Assembly: GCF_034262375.1 (NCBI RefSeq)
Contig: NZ_CP139558.1
Coordinates: forward strand, 2,418,001-2,482,000
Direction: 5' to 3'
DNA length: 64,000 nt
From: Mucilaginibacter sabulilitoris
GTDB lineage: Bacteria; Bacteroidota; Bacteroidia; Sphingobacteriales; Sphingobacteriaceae
The notes under the pieces were generated by a model, which searched no databases, was not told the origin of the DNA, and saw nothing but the letters and a program-made list of their open reading frames with translations. Of the stretch, positions 44,423 to 54,116 are shown one piece after another (position 1 is the stretch's first letter; each line of letters starts with the position of its first letter). The position numbers were made by a program, and so were the translations under genes.

Positions 44423-45889
44423 ATGGCGAAAAACTCCGGTCAAACAAAAATGAAACATGAACTGGGCCTGCTCGATGGTACAATGCTGGTAGCAGGTTCA
44501 ATGATAGGTTCAGGTATATTTATTGTAAGTGCGGATATTATACGCAATGTAGGTTCAGCAGGTTGGCTTATTGCTATTTGGGTGTTAACTGGTTTTATGA
44601 CACTCACCGCTGCCCTGAGCTATGGCGAACTAAGCGGCATGTTCCCCAAAGCAGGCGGTCAGTATGTTTATTTAAAGGAAGCTTATAATAAGTTCATTGC
44701 TTTTTTATATGGCTGGAGTTTATTTGCAGTAATACAAACCGGAACTATAGCGGCCGTAGGAGTGGCTTTCAGCAAGTTTACTGCTTACCTCATACCTGCC
44801 TTTAGCGAAGACAATATTTTGTGGAAACTAAAAACGGGCGTTGACGCTACCGGGCAGGATAAGTTTTTCGCTATCAGCGCAGCACAGGTTGTATCCATTA
44901 TACTCATCGTCTTTTTAACTTTTGTAAACACCCGGGGCGTAAAAAGCGGTAAAATCATTCAAACTACTTTCACGTTGACTAAGTTGATCAGTTTATTTGG
45001 GTTGATCATATTTGGTTTTATTATGCTCAAGCCAGATGTATGGCACGCCAACTGGACAAATGCCTGGGACCTGCATAATTTAAGTAAGGACGGCACCATT
45101 ACCAGTTTAACAACCGGAACAGCTTTAGGTGCTATAGCTGCTGCAATGGTGGGTTCTATTTTTAGCAGTGATGCTTGGAACAGTGTAACTTTTATTGCCG
45201 GCGAAATGAAAAACCCCAAGCGAGATGTGGCGCTAAGTCTGGCTTTTGGTACATTGATCGTTACGGTAATTTATGTGTCGGCTAACGTGGTTTATACCGG
45301 AGTACTTCCCCTGCATGATATTGCTAATGCTGAGAAAGACAGGGTAGCTGTTGCGGCATCACATGTAATATTTGGCAATATAGGCACCATTATTATTGCT
45401 TTAATGATTATGGTATCAACTTTTGGTTGTAATAATGGGTTGATATTATCTGGAGCACGAGTTTATTATACTATGGCTAAAGATGGATTGTTTTTTAAAC
45501 AAACGGGTACGCTGAATAAGTTTTCGGTTCCGCAGTTTGGTTTGTGGATACAATGTGTAGTAGCATCATTGCTTTGTTTAAGCGGCAGATATGGCGACCT
45601 GTTGGATATGATATCGTTTGTGGTAGTGATATTTTACATATTAACTATTGTAGGTATTTATATTTTGCGCAAAAAGCGGCCGGATGCAGAACGACCTTAT
45701 AAGGCATTAGGATACCCCATTTTACCCGCCATTTATATTTTAATGGGTCTGGCGTTTTGCGGTTTGCTATTTGCATATAAGCGTGATTACGCTTTATATG
45801 GATTAGTAATAGTATTAATTGGCATCCCATTATATTACATATCGCAACGGAACGTTAAGCATGAGGATGAAACGGTTACTGATAGTTAG
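44423..45889 (+). CDS. Amino acid permease (APC superfamily)
   Basis: A 488-residue APC transporter. LLDGTMLVAGSMIGSGIFIVSADI is the conserved helix 1 site, followed by YGELSGMFPKAGGQYVYLKEAYN (loop 2-3), AGEMKNPKRDVALSLAFGTLI (after helix 6) and KRPDAERPYKALGYPILP near the end, which resembles the LAT-type branch. It is distinct from the CAT-like permease on the other side of hppA. Its 3' end overlaps the start of the next gene by 29 bases. Confidence 0.9.
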   Translation: MAKNSGQTKMKHELGLLDGTMLVAGSMIGSGIFIVSADIIRNVGSAGWLIAIWVLTGFMTLTAALSYGELSGMFPKAGGQYVYLKEAYNKFIAFLYGWSLFAVIQTGTIAAVGVAFSKFTAYLIPAFSEDNILWKLKTGVDATGQDKFFAISAAQVVSIILIVFLTFVNTRGVKSGKIIQTTFTLTKLISLFGLIIFGFIMLKPDVWHANWTNAWDLHNLSKDGTITSLTTGTALGAIAAAMVGSIFSSDAWNSVTFIAGEMKNPKRDVALSLAFGTLIVTVIYVSANVVYTGVLPLHDIANAEKDRVAVAASHVIFGNIGTIIIALMIMVSTFGCNNGLILSGARVYYTMAKDGLFFKQTGTLNKFSVPQFGLWIQCVVASLLCLSGRYGDLLDMISFVVVIFYILTIVGIYILRKKRPDAERPYKALGYPILPAIYILMGLAFCGLLFAYKRDYALYGLVIVLIGIPLYYISQRNVKHEDETVTDS

Positions 45890-47273
45890 TTTATTTATTA
45901 TAAGCGGGCAGGTTTACGCCCAGGATCTTCAACAAAAACTGGCCAATGCCTTTGGTCGTTTACAAGCCGATAGCCAATGCAGTTATGCTTCGGTGTCGTT
46001 AACAGTACTTGATGCTAAAACTGGCGAACAGGTGTTTGCTGCTAACCCCAATATGGGTTTGGCTACCGCATCGACATTAAAAACCATTACCAGCATTACC
46101 GCCTTCAATATTTTAGGAGCCGATTTTAAATACCAGACCCAGCTGGGTTACTCCGGCGAAATAGTTGCCGATGGCACCCTTAACGGCGACGTGATTATTA
46201 AAGGAGCCGGTGACCCAACCCTAGGCAGCTGGCGGTACGACCAAACCAAAGAGGCCAATGTGCTTGCGCTGATGACCGCCGCATTGCAAAAAGCAGGCAT
46301 CAAAAAAATCAACGGCCGCATTATTGGCGACGATAGTATCTTCGGCACACAGTCCATCCCGGAAGGGTGGATATGGCAGGATGTTGGGAATTACTACGGC
46401 GCGGGTACATCAGGTTTGTGCTGGCGCGAAAATCAGTTTGATATTAAATTGCGTACCGGAGTGGTGGGTAACCCTATCGGTGTATCGCGCACGGTACCCA
46501 ATATTCCATACCTCACGTTTAAAAGCGAGCTGACAAATGGTTCAGCAGGTTCTGGTGATAATGCCTACGCGTTTTTGCCTGTGGGTACAACGGTAATGTA
46601 CCTGCGTGGCACTTACGCTATAGATCAGGATAAAAAAAGTATATCCGCAGCTATACCCGATGCTGCTTATGACGCTGCCCTGCGCCTGGCCGATACCCTA
46701 AAAAAATTAGGTATTCTGGTAACCAGCGGTCCCGAATCTGCGGCCACTTTAGCTGCCAAAGATATGCGGCTGCCCTTGATGGCTAAAAACCTGACCACCA
46801 TTCAATCGCCGCCATTGAGCAGGATTGTTTACTGGCTTAATCAGAAAAGTATAAACCTGTATGCCGAGCAATTGCTTAAAACCATTGCCTGGAAACAGGG
46901 GCGTAAACCCACTACGACCAACGGTGTTGACGAAGTGCAAAAATTCTGGAAAGCAAGGGGTATCGATCCAAATACTATCAATACTTATGATGGCAGCGGC
47001 CTTTCGCCTGGTGACCGGGTAACTACCAATACCATGGCCCGTATATTGCAATCGGCCAAAAAGGAGAGCTGGTTTGCCGACTTGTACACAAGTTTGCCTG
47101 TATACAACAATATGAAAATGAAAAGCGGCAGCATTAACAGTGTGCTGTGTTATGCTGGCTATCAAACCTATAATGGTCGTGAGTTGTGTTTCTCTATCAT
47201 GGTAAATAATTTCAGCGGGTCAAGTCGCGGTATTAAGGAAAAAATGTTCAGGGTGCTGGATGTGCTGAAATAG
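45861..47273 (+). CDS. dacB: D-alanyl-D-alanine carboxypeptidase/endopeptidase (PBP4 type)
   Basis: Periplasmic serine peptidase of family S13 that trims or cuts peptidoglycan cross-links. After the signal peptide (MKRLLIVSLFIISGQVYAQ) come the SxxK motif ASTLKTITS, the second motif YDGSGLSPGDRVT and the KTG-like MKSGSINSV near the C-terminus. 470 residues, with the large insert usual for PBP4. Two close ATGs (45861 and 45867) fit the signal peptide; the annotated one is the first. It overlaps the permease gene, so they may be coupled, but I see no functional link. Confidence 0.93.
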   Translation: MRMKRLLIVSLFIISGQVYAQDLQQKLANAFGRLQADSQCSYASVSLTVLDAKTGEQVFAANPNMGLATASTLKTITSITAFNILGADFKYQTQLGYSGEIVADGTLNGDVIIKGAGDPTLGSWRYDQTKEANVLALMTAALQKAGIKKINGRIIGDDSIFGTQSIPEGWIWQDVGNYYGAGTSGLCWRENQFDIKLRTGVVGNPIGVSRTVPNIPYLTFKSELTNGSAGSGDNAYAFLPVGTTVMYLRGTYAIDQDKKSISAAIPDAAYDAALRLADTLKKLGILVTSGPESAATLAAKDMRLPLMAKNLTTIQSPPLSRIVYWLNQKSINLYAEQLLKTIAWKQGRKPTTTNGVDEVQKFWKARGIDPNTINTYDGSGLSPGDRVTTNTMARILQSAKKESWFADLYTSLPVYNNMKMKSGSINSVLCYAGYQTYNGRELCFSIMVNNFSGSSRGIKEKMFRVLDVLK

Positions 47274-47342
47274 CCAATAGATTGGAACTACTGTTTAAAA
47301 CAAATTTAGGGCTGCGGCTTTATATTCTGCAAATCTTTGTAA

Positions 47343-47364
47343 GTTTATATATCAAATTATAAAC
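47343..47364. promoter_or_regulatory. Inverted repeat directly before a start codon
   Basis: GTTTATA (47343-47349) and TATAAAC (47358-47364) flank eight bases; the right arm touches the ATG at 47365. It could hide the ribosome site in the mRNA or be an operator. Confidence 0.4.
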
Positions 47365-47766
47365 ATGAAAAAATTAGCCACTGTATTAATCCTCATACTA
47401 TGTTCCGCGCTTTTTGCCTGTAAGGGGAATAAAAGCCAAGCCGATGTGGTTAAAAGCGTGAGTCTAAAATTTACCGAACTGGGCAGGCAAACCATTATTA
47501 GTATTGATTGCGATAAATTTGATTACTACTTTCCCGAAAGTAAGGTAAGAACGTTAACCAAAAACACCGCTATTGATAGTTTGATGCAGATACTAAACAC
47601 CATGAAACGGGCCGAAGACGGGTATAAACCAGATGTAAGGGGCAAAATATTTATTACCCATGCCAGCAACGCTACAGACACTCTTTGCGTAGGTGTTAAG
47701 GTGCTAAATTATAAAGGTGTTACTTATGAAACACCTCAGGACCTGCTGCGGCTTATACAGCAGTAA
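47365..47766 (+). CDS. Hypothetical lipoprotein
   Basis: Unrecognised family. The 133-residue product has a lipoprotein signal (KKLATVLILILCSALFAC, lipobox Cys19) then a small alpha/beta domain: SLKFTELGRQTIISIDCDKFDYYF and KVRTLTKNTAIDSLMQIL, ending LNYKGVTYETPQDLLRLIQ. No catalytic motif seen. It follows the dacB-like gene by 91 bp and ends before a bidirectional terminator. Confidence 0.75.
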   Translation: MKKLATVLILILCSALFACKGNKSQADVVKSVSLKFTELGRQTIISIDCDKFDYYFPESKVRTLTKNTAIDSLMQILNTMKRAEDGYKPDVRGKIFITHASNATDTLCVGVKVLNYKGVTYETPQDLLRLIQQ

Positions 47767-47802
47767 TCTACTCCGGAGTTAAGAAATGATATATTACAAC
47801 AT

Positions 47803-47838
47803 ACAAAAAAGGCAAGCCGCAGGGCTTGCCTTTTTTGT
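47803..47838. terminator. Bidirectional terminator
   Basis: ACAAAAAAGGCAAGCC and GGCTTGCCTTTTTTGT pair perfectly around GCAG. It separates the convergent lipoprotein and OsmC genes. Confidence 0.9.
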
Positions 47839-47858
47839 AAATAATGTGAGGCTTAAAA

Positions 47859-48278
47859 TTAAGCGTAAGTAACGTTTAAAGTAAAAGGTACGCTTAGCGC
47901 TTTTGAAATAATGCAGTTTGCTTTGGCATCTTCGGCAATTGCTTTGAATTTAGCCTCGTCAACACCGTCAATAGCTGTTGCTTTTAGCTCAAGATGGATA
48001 CCTTTAATTTCCAGAGCCTGCATATCCAGATCGAGGATAGCGTCGGTTGTTAAATCGCCGGGGGTAAAGCCTGCTTGTGACAGGGCAGCGCCAACAGCCA
48101 TGGTAAAGCAACCTGCATGTGCGGCCGCTATCAACTCTTCCGGATTGGTACCAACACCATCGGCAAAGCGGGTTTTAAATGAATACTGTGTTTTGTTTAA
48201 TACGGTGCTCTGGGTAGTAATTTCTCCCTGACCTGCTTGTAATGTGCCATTCCAATGGGCGTTTGCTGTACGTTTCAT
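47859..48278 (-). CDS. osmC: OsmC family peroxiredoxin
   Basis: Thiol-dependent reductase of organic hydroperoxides. The 139-residue protein has both redox cysteines of the family, in AAAHAGCFTMAVG and AKANCIISKALS, plus the Arg/Glu segment TNPEELIAAAH. HWNGTLQAGQGEITT at the N-terminus fits the OsmC branch better than Ohr. Cytoplasmic. Neighbouring old-yellow-enzyme reductase may also act in electrophile or peroxide stress. Confidence 0.93.
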   Translation of the reverse strand: MKRTANAHWNGTLQAGQGEITTQSTVLNKTQYSFKTRFADGVGTNPEELIAAAHAGCFTMAVGAALSQAGFTPGDLTTDAILDLDMQALEIKGIHLELKATAIDGVDEAKFKAIAEDAKANCIISKALSVPFTLNVTYA

Positions 48279-48373
48279 AAGTTGGGTTTTTGTATTTAGT
48301 TTATAGTTTATTGTTGATAGTAGTATAAATGCGATTGATGGCTATGAACCCTGAACTATCAGCCATTAACCAA

Positions 48374-49441
48374 TTACCATTTTGCCCGCTCATACTGAAC
48401 AGGCCATTTTATTTCCTGATCAAGCGTATGAGCAGCACGAAGTGCAAAATGAGGGTCGCGCAACATTTCACGAGCCAAAAACACCAGGTCAGCTTCACCT
48501 TCCTGTATAATTTCATTAGCTTGCGATGGTGTCGTGATTAAGCCTACCGCACCTGTAAGTATACCACTTTCTTTTTTTATTTTCTCTGCAAATTCAACTT
48601 GATAACCTGGTTTTAACGGTATTTTAGCATTGGCTACATTTCCGCCGCTGGAGCAGTCAATCAAATCAACACCTTTACCCTTTAATATGTTTGCCAGGGC
48701 CACAGAATCATCGGCAGTCCACCCGCCCTCAGTCCACTCGGTTGCCGAAATACGTACAAACAGCGGATTTTCTCCAGGCCAAACTTCCTTAACGGCTGCA
48801 ACAACTTCGAGCATTAAACGTATGCGGTTTTCAAACGAACCGCCGTATTCATCTGTACGTTTATTACTAATAGGTGAAAGAAACTGGTGAAGCAAATAAC
48901 CATGAGCGCCATGTAATTCTATTACCTTAAAGCCCGCAGCAATAGCCCTGCGCGTTGCGGCTTTAAAATCGGCTTTTATTTTTTCAATACCGGCTTTATC
49001 AAGCTCAAGCGGAGTTTCTTCACTGTCAATAAAGGGTATGGTGCTCGGGGCTACGGCTTTCCAGCTGTTTGTTTGGTTTGATGGTATTTGCTTACCGCCC
49101 AGCCATGGTTGTACATGGCTGGCTTTTCGCCCTGCGTGTGCCAGTTGTATCCCGGCTACAGCTCCCTGCGCGTGTATAAAACCGGTTATCTGTTTTAATT
49201 TTTCAATATGCTCATCCCGGTAAATACCCAGGTCGGCAAAAGTTATCCGGCCCTCAGCCGATACCGCAGCAGCTTCGGTAATGATTAAACCCGCTCCGCC
49301 AACGGCTTTACTGCCCAAATGTACCAGGTGCCAGTCGTTGGCAAAGCCATCTTCGCTGGAGTACTCGCACATGGGCGATACCACTATGCGGTTTTTTAAT
49401 TCGATGTTCTTTATTTTTAAAGGCGAAAATAGTTGTGCCAT
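48374..49441 (-). CDS. namA: NADPH dehydrogenase, old yellow enzyme family (YqjM type)
   Basis: FMN-dependent ene-reductase acting on electrophilic enones and nitro compounds. The 355-residue TIM barrel starts MAQLFSPLKIKNIELKNRIV, with the YqjM-type Cys in VSPMCEYSSEDG, WHLVHLGSKAVGGAG and the substrate-binding His pair in VIELHGAHGYLLHQFLSP. The C-terminus FLAREMLRDPHF carries the conserved Arg. Next to osmC, which would suit a detoxification role, though each gene seems separately transcribed. Confidence 0.9.
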   Translation of the reverse strand: MAQLFSPLKIKNIELKNRIVVSPMCEYSSEDGFANDWHLVHLGSKAVGGAGLIITEAAAVSAEGRITFADLGIYRDEHIEKLKQITGFIHAQGAVAGIQLAHAGRKASHVQPWLGGKQIPSNQTNSWKAVAPSTIPFIDSEETPLELDKAGIEKIKADFKAATRRAIAAGFKVIELHGAHGYLLHQFLSPISNKRTDEYGGSFENRIRLMLEVVAAVKEVWPGENPLFVRISATEWTEGGWTADDSVALANILKGKGVDLIDCSSGGNVANAKIPLKPGYQVEFAEKIKKESGILTGAVGLITTPSQANEIIQEGEADLVFLAREMLRDPHFALRAAHTLDQEIKWPVQYERAKW

Positions 49442-49518
49442 ATTTTATTTTTTTGTAAATATGGTGAGTAACGCCATTAACTGCTTCATGGTTTTGTAAA
49501 ATACTTAGGAGCTTAAAG

Positions 49519-49571
49519 CTGAAGGCTAAAAGTATAAAGCTTTTCATTTACTTCTGGCTTTTAGCTTTCAG
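49519..49571. repeat. Inverted repeat between two minus-strand genes
   Basis: CTGAAGGCTAAAAG (49519-49532) and CTTTTAGCTTTCAG (49558-49571) pair with one mismatch. It lies between the OYE gene start and the TonB-dependent gene end. Confidence 0.5.
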
Positions 49572-49588
49572 TCTTTTGCTTCCGGCCA

Positions 49589-52006
49589 TTAATGTACCCT
49601 TCCGCGTTCTTCCTCATTCCCCGTATCGCGTTTTTGAGCGTTGGTCTCACCGCCAAAACGATAACTTACCCCCAGCAGCACAAACCGGTTGAGCTGAAAA
49701 TTGGTGAATTTATTTCTAATACCATTAATAGTTGTAGTTACTGCCGAGGCGCTACTCCTGAAGGCATCATTAAGGTTGAGGCTGATGTTTAGTTTCTTTT
49801 TCATGGCCAGCGCGGTAAAGCCTACATCCAGCTTATAATAAGGATCTGAGCGGCCAATATGATCAACCTCCGGAAACTGGTACCAGAAGTTTATGGCCAT
49901 GGCAAAAGTTTTGTCGGTATTAAAATATGCAGTGTTGTTGGTTGCCAGGTAGGCGCCATACCCGCTTACGCTTTTGATATAACCAAGGCTGGAATGCGCA
50001 TCGGTGTGATAAAAGGTGGCCTGGTTATTATTATCAAGCCAGGAGAAGGGGTGCAACGACAAGTTTTCGGAAATGCCAATCCTATAGGTTTTAATAAAAT
50101 TAAGCGGAATGGTAAAAACCAGGTTGGTATCGGCACTGGCTACGGTTACGTTATTAAAACCGTTGTCGGTAACGTTTAAAAACATACCGGAGGTAAGCAT
50201 ATTTTTATAGGTATGTGAAATCTCCAGATTGCTGTTGTATTCGGGTTGCAGGAAAGGATTACCCTCGCCATAGCTGTAAGCAGTGAACAACGATTTAAAT
50301 GGGTTCAGGTTCCAGAACGACGGGCGGTTTATCCTGCGGCCAAAGCTCAACGAAAAACTGTTGGCAGTATCTGCCTGGTAAGCAATTTGTACCGATGGGA
50401 AAAGCCTCAGGTACTTATTGGTGTTGGTTTGGTTAAGCGTGTACGACGTGCCCTTAGTTTCGGTATATTCGGCGCGTAAACCCGCCTGGTATTTCCACTT
50501 ATCTTTTTCCTTGCTCAGGTTTACGTACAAAGACTGCGTATTTTCAATATACCTGAACTCATTGCTCAGATTGGTATTGTAAGTTAGTTTATCGTTTTCA
50601 TCTTTGTCATAATAATAAGCGTTGCTGTAATTATTAATAAAACTAAGCTTGCCGCCGAAGGTCACTTTTGCAAATGCGGTAGGTATTTCTGCGTCGGCTT
50701 TAAAGGTATATACGTTAATTAATTGCTTGTTGGTATCAAAATAACGGGTATTGTTTGCAGGGATAACCTCACCGGACGGCAGATAACTGTTACTTTCAAA
50801 ATCCGACCGGTCATTACGATTATAGTTAAAATAATCGGCATTAAGTATCAGCTTTTTGCCTGTAGTATCAAAATTGATAATGGCATGGGCATTACCAGAA
50901 TTGCTGAGGGCTATGGGATGGTAAGTGGCATAAGTTCTTAACGTTGAGTCGAGGCCGCCGCTGTTGTTATAGATTGGATTATTCACATGGTCTGATCCAT
51001 CGTACACGCTTTTGCCGCCCAGGTAAGATATGCCTATGGTGATTTTGGGGCTTACCTTGTAATCAACGCCTGCAATAATATTAAAGTTATGTCCACGGTA
51101 ATTACCGGTATCTGTTTGCAGCCAGCTTTGATTGGGGTAAAAAACATCGGTTTCAAAGCCTTCCAGTTCGTGGTCATGATCCATACTGAGGTTGGCGTAA
51201 GCCGACCATTTATTGGCATTATAATTCAAATTCGCACTTCCGGCGGCAAGCCAATAATTGCTGGTTCCAAAAACATTGGCAGGGCTGTGCAGCGATTGCC
51301 TGTCGCTCAGCTGCACATTGCCCGAAAAGCCTTGTTTAGTACTGTGTTTAGTAGTGATGTTGATGAGTCCTGCATTTCCATCGGCATCATAATTGGTAGA
51401 TGGATTTTTGATCAGCTCAATCTTCGAGATTTGATTGGCCGACATGGATTTTAAATAGCGTACCAGATCGACCCCCGCCAATTGAACGATGCGGTCATTA
51501 ACCATTACCTTCACTGCGCCCTTGCCAACTACCCCGATTTCGTCGCCATTAACCTTAATGCCCGGAACTTTACTTATAGCTGTAAGCGCATCGGTTCCAG
51601 TAGCGGTTACGCTGGTTGATACGTTAAAAACCAACTTTTCCTGATTGTTCTCAATGGTTGCCTTATTGGCTGTAACCACCACTTCGCCAAGTTGGGTGTT
51701 GGAGGTTTGCAGCGTTATGTTAATCGTGGTGTCGGTATTAAGCGAAAAGGCCGACTGGAATTTTTCATAACCGGTAAACGCTATGGTAAGCTGGTATTGT
51801 CCTGCAGGCAGGTCTTTAAAAGTAAAATTCCCTGCATCATCGGTTTGTAACGACTGATTTTTTTGGTCGCTTGTATTAAGCAAACTTACCCCGGCGTAGC
51901 CCAGAGGGTGTTTTGATGCATCAGTTACCGTTCCGGTAAGTTTTATTTGAGCCGACAGGCTGCTGTATAAAAAAGTAAAGAGCAGAAGTGTAAATGCTAA
52001 TCTCAA
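49589..52006 (-). CDS. TonB-dependent receptor-like outer-membrane protein (OMP_b-brl_3)
   Basis: An 805-residue predicted outer-membrane beta-barrel. Signal peptide (MRLAFTLLLFTFLYSSLSAQ), CarboxypepD_reg-like domain at ~20-105 (SLLNTSDQKNQSLQTDDAGNF), a plug at ~110-220 including VVTANKATIENNQEKLVFN and VPGIKVNGDEIGVVGKGAVKV, then a large barrel ending FVLLGVSYRFGG. The plug resembles the outer-membrane beta-barrel family 3 proteins and not SusC. No SusD-like lipoprotein, enzyme or regulator lies beside it, so it is not a typical polysaccharide locus. The ligand is unknown. Confidence 0.85.
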   Translation of the reverse strand: MRLAFTLLLFTFLYSSLSAQIKLTGTVTDASKHPLGYAGVSLLNTSDQKNQSLQTDDAGNFTFKDLPAGQYQLTIAFTGYEKFQSAFSLNTDTTINITLQTSNTQLGEVVVTANKATIENNQEKLVFNVSTSVTATGTDALTAISKVPGIKVNGDEIGVVGKGAVKVMVNDRIVQLAGVDLVRYLKSMSANQISKIELIKNPSTNYDADGNAGLINITTKHSTKQGFSGNVQLSDRQSLHSPANVFGTSNYWLAAGSANLNYNANKWSAYANLSMDHDHELEGFETDVFYPNQSWLQTDTGNYRGHNFNIIAGVDYKVSPKITIGISYLGGKSVYDGSDHVNNPIYNNSGGLDSTLRTYATYHPIALSNSGNAHAIINFDTTGKKLILNADYFNYNRNDRSDFESNSYLPSGEVIPANNTRYFDTNKQLINVYTFKADAEIPTAFAKVTFGGKLSFINNYSNAYYYDKDENDKLTYNTNLSNEFRYIENTQSLYVNLSKEKDKWKYQAGLRAEYTETKGTSYTLNQTNTNKYLRLFPSVQIAYQADTANSFSLSFGRRINRPSFWNLNPFKSLFTAYSYGEGNPFLQPEYNSNLEISHTYKNMLTSGMFLNVTDNGFNNVTVASADTNLVFTIPLNFIKTYRIGISENLSLHPFSWLDNNNQATFYHTDAHSSLGYIKSVSGYGAYLATNNTAYFNTDKTFAMAINFWYQFPEVDHIGRSDPYYKLDVGFTALAMKKKLNISLNLNDAFRSSASAVTTTINGIRNKFTNFQLNRFVLLGVSYRFGGETNAQKRDTGNEEERGRVH

Positions 52007-52074
52007 ATTTGGGCAGGTTTTAAAATTTGTTAATTATAAGCAAACAAACGGGAAATGAGAAATGTGATGCGAAC

Positions 52075-52163
52075 TCACCCCATCTGCGCTTCGCCAGGCG
52101 ACCTTCCCTTCGGCTCCGCCGTAAAGAGGGTAGCTTCTTCCAACCCTCTCCAAAGGAGAGGGC
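52075..52163. repeat. Intergenic repeat with C/G-rich palindrome
   Basis: CCCTCTCC and GGAGAGGG (52144-52162) with CTCACCCCA upstream. The core is the reverse complement of the copy at 27819-27852. Between the two halves is an unusual GC-rich insertion (CGCTTCGCCAGGCGACC etc., about 52085-52128) that the other copies lack. Confidence 0.55.
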
Positions 52164-52258
52164 TTTAAAAGACTTAGAAGGGCTTGCTATTCCAAAACAA
52201 TACTTAAATTACAACTGTTAAGGCTGCTTTATGAATTAACAAATTAACCGATCTTAAT

Positions 52259-53461
52259 TTGACTACATATACAACCCTTATTATCCTCAGCGGACTGGTT
52301 ATATTTTCATACCTGTTTGATTTACTGGCAGGTAAGACCAAAATCCCTTCGGTTATTTTATTGCTGTTGCTGGGTATCGTCCTCAAGCAAATTGTAGATT
52401 ATTTTGCTATTCCTATGTTTAATTTTTCGATGATACTGCCGGCATTGGGTACGCTTGGTTTGATATTAATTGTATTTGAGGGGGCATTGGAGCTGCGTTA
52501 TAACAGTCAGAAAAATACTATTATCAAAAAGGCATTCTTTTCGGCATTAAGCATTATGCTGCTGAGTGCGGTAGCCATTACCGGCATTATATACTACCTC
52601 ACCGGCGAAAGTATTTATAAGTGTTTTGTGAACGCCATACCATATTGCGTGGTAAGCTCTTCCATAGCTATCCCATCGGCATCTAATCTGGTTAAGAGTA
52701 AAAGAGAGTTCATTATCTATGAATCATCTTTCTCTGATATACTTACTGTGGTGCTGTTTAATTTTTTAGTTCGAAATCCTAAAATTGATGTGATCTCATT
52801 TGCTAAGCTGGGAGCCGAACTTGGCGGAATTATCATAGTGGCTATTTTATCGTGCCTGTTGCTGCTTTATATAATAGGGCGTTTAAAGCATCATATCAAA
52901 TCGTTTTTGATCATATCATTGCTCATTCTGGTTTATTCTATCGGTCAGTCGTACCATCTCTCGGCTTTAATTATAGTGCTGGCGCTGGGACTGTTCCTGA
53001 ACAACGCCAGTCAGATCCATTTCGGCTGGTTCAGGAAACTGTTTATTTATCCAGCCTTTCAACACGATATTAAACAATTGTACCAGCTTTCGGCCGAAAG
53101 CGCTTTTCTGATGCGCACCTTCTTTTTTATTGTTTTTGGATACACCATGAACATACATGAGCTTAACGATATCCCCGTTTTATTAACCGCAGGGGCCGTT
53201 TTGTTGTCTATTTACCTGGTAAGGTTTTTGTATATTAAACTGGTATCAAAAACCGACCTGATGCCCGAACTGGTAATTGTTCCGCGCGGATTGATCAATG
53301 TATTATTGTATTATAACCTGCCCGAAAATTTAAAAATACCGCAGGTGGGGGCGAGCCTGTTGTTTGTAATAGTATTGGGTACCAGTATTATTTTGAGCCT
53401 GGGTTTGCTGGTCACTAAACGGCATCCGGCAGGTAATAACCAGGAATTTCACGATGTTTGA
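52259..53461 (+). CDS. Cation/proton antiporter family membrane protein
   Basis: A 400-residue sodium/proton exchanger-like protein with about 12 helices (CPA superfamily). LAGKTKIPSVILLLLLGIVLKQIVDYF and FEGALELRYNSQKNTIIKKAFFSAL are typical; VIVPRGLINVLLYYNLPEN is near the C-terminus and carries a conserved Arg. The start is a TTG at 52259 (no earlier in-frame ATG seen). The usual C-terminal RCK/TrkA domain is absent. Ion specificity not predictable. Confidence 0.85.
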   Translation: MTTYTTLIILSGLVIFSYLFDLLAGKTKIPSVILLLLLGIVLKQIVDYFAIPMFNFSMILPALGTLGLILIVFEGALELRYNSQKNTIIKKAFFSALSIMLLSAVAITGIIYYLTGESIYKCFVNAIPYCVVSSSIAIPSASNLVKSKREFIIYESSFSDILTVVLFNFLVRNPKIDVISFAKLGAELGGIIIVAILSCLLLLYIIGRLKHHIKSFLIISLLILVYSIGQSYHLSALIIVLALGLFLNNASQIHFGWFRKLFIYPAFQHDIKQLYQLSAESAFLMRTFFFIVFGYTMNIHELNDIPVLLTAGAVLLSIYLVRFLYIKLVSKTDLMPELVIVPRGLINVLLYYNLPENLKIPQVGASLLFVIVLGTSIILSLGLLVTKRHPAGNNQEFHDV

Positions 53462-53479
53462 TAAAAATGATCAGCAGCA

Positions 53480-54016
53480 ATGACCACTATTACAACCCGC
53501 CTGACAACCTTTAATGATATACCGGTATTACAGCAATTGATAGCTGCGTCGGTGCGCAGCTTAAGCATTGGCTATAATACACCCAACCAGATAGAAAGCG
53601 CCATAAAATACATTTTCGGTATTGATACGCAACTTATTATTGATGGCACTTATTATGTGGCTCAACTTGGTGAAACCATAGTAGGTTGCGGCGGATGGAG
53701 CAAACGCAATACCCTGTACGGCGGCGACCAGCATAAAGATGTGGAAGACCCTTTACTTGATCCTGAACATGATGCCGCGAGGATACGGGCATTTTTTGTA
53801 CATCCGGATTATTCAAGGCGAGGGATAGGCCGGCTGATGATGGCGGTGTGCGAAAACGCGGCACAAAGCAACGGTTTTAAAAGCTTTCAGTTGGGCGCCA
53901 CGCTGCCTGGTGTGCCGCTTTATGAAGCGATGGGTTACCGCCCGATAGAAAATATAAACCAGCCGATGCCCAACGGTGAAGTATTACCTATTGTTAAAAT
54001 GCATAAGGCTTTATAG
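53480..54016 (+). CDS. GNAT family N-acetyltransferase
   Basis: A 178-residue acetyltransferase of the GNAT fold. The acetyl-CoA binding motif is FFVHPDYSRRGIGRLMMAVCE (Q/RxxGxG/A), with AQLGETIVGCGGWSKR as the central strand and SFQLGATLPGVPLYEAMGYRP near the end. The acceptor substrate is unknown. It lies 18 bp after the antiporter gene and may be co-transcribed with it. Confidence 0.9.
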   Translation: MTTITTRLTTFNDIPVLQQLIAASVRSLSIGYNTPNQIESAIKYIFGIDTQLIIDGTYYVAQLGETIVGCGGWSKRNTLYGGDQHKDVEDPLLDPEHDAARIRAFFVHPDYSRRGIGRLMMAVCENAAQSNGFKSFQLGATLPGVPLYEAMGYRPIENINQPMPNGEVLPIVKMHKAL

Positions 54017-54116
54017 AAGACTTCTAAAACTCGCAGGCGGGAACGTGAGTCTATTAACCGATGTACAAAACTCTCTGTAATTCCGTTATAGTATAACCAT
54101 ATCACAACTTGCCACC

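Noticed and set aside
49589..52006. SusC-type member of a polysaccharide utilisation locus
   Set aside because: No SusD partner, carbohydrate enzyme or sigma/anti-sigma pair is nearby, and the barrel fits the OMP_b-brl_3 type.
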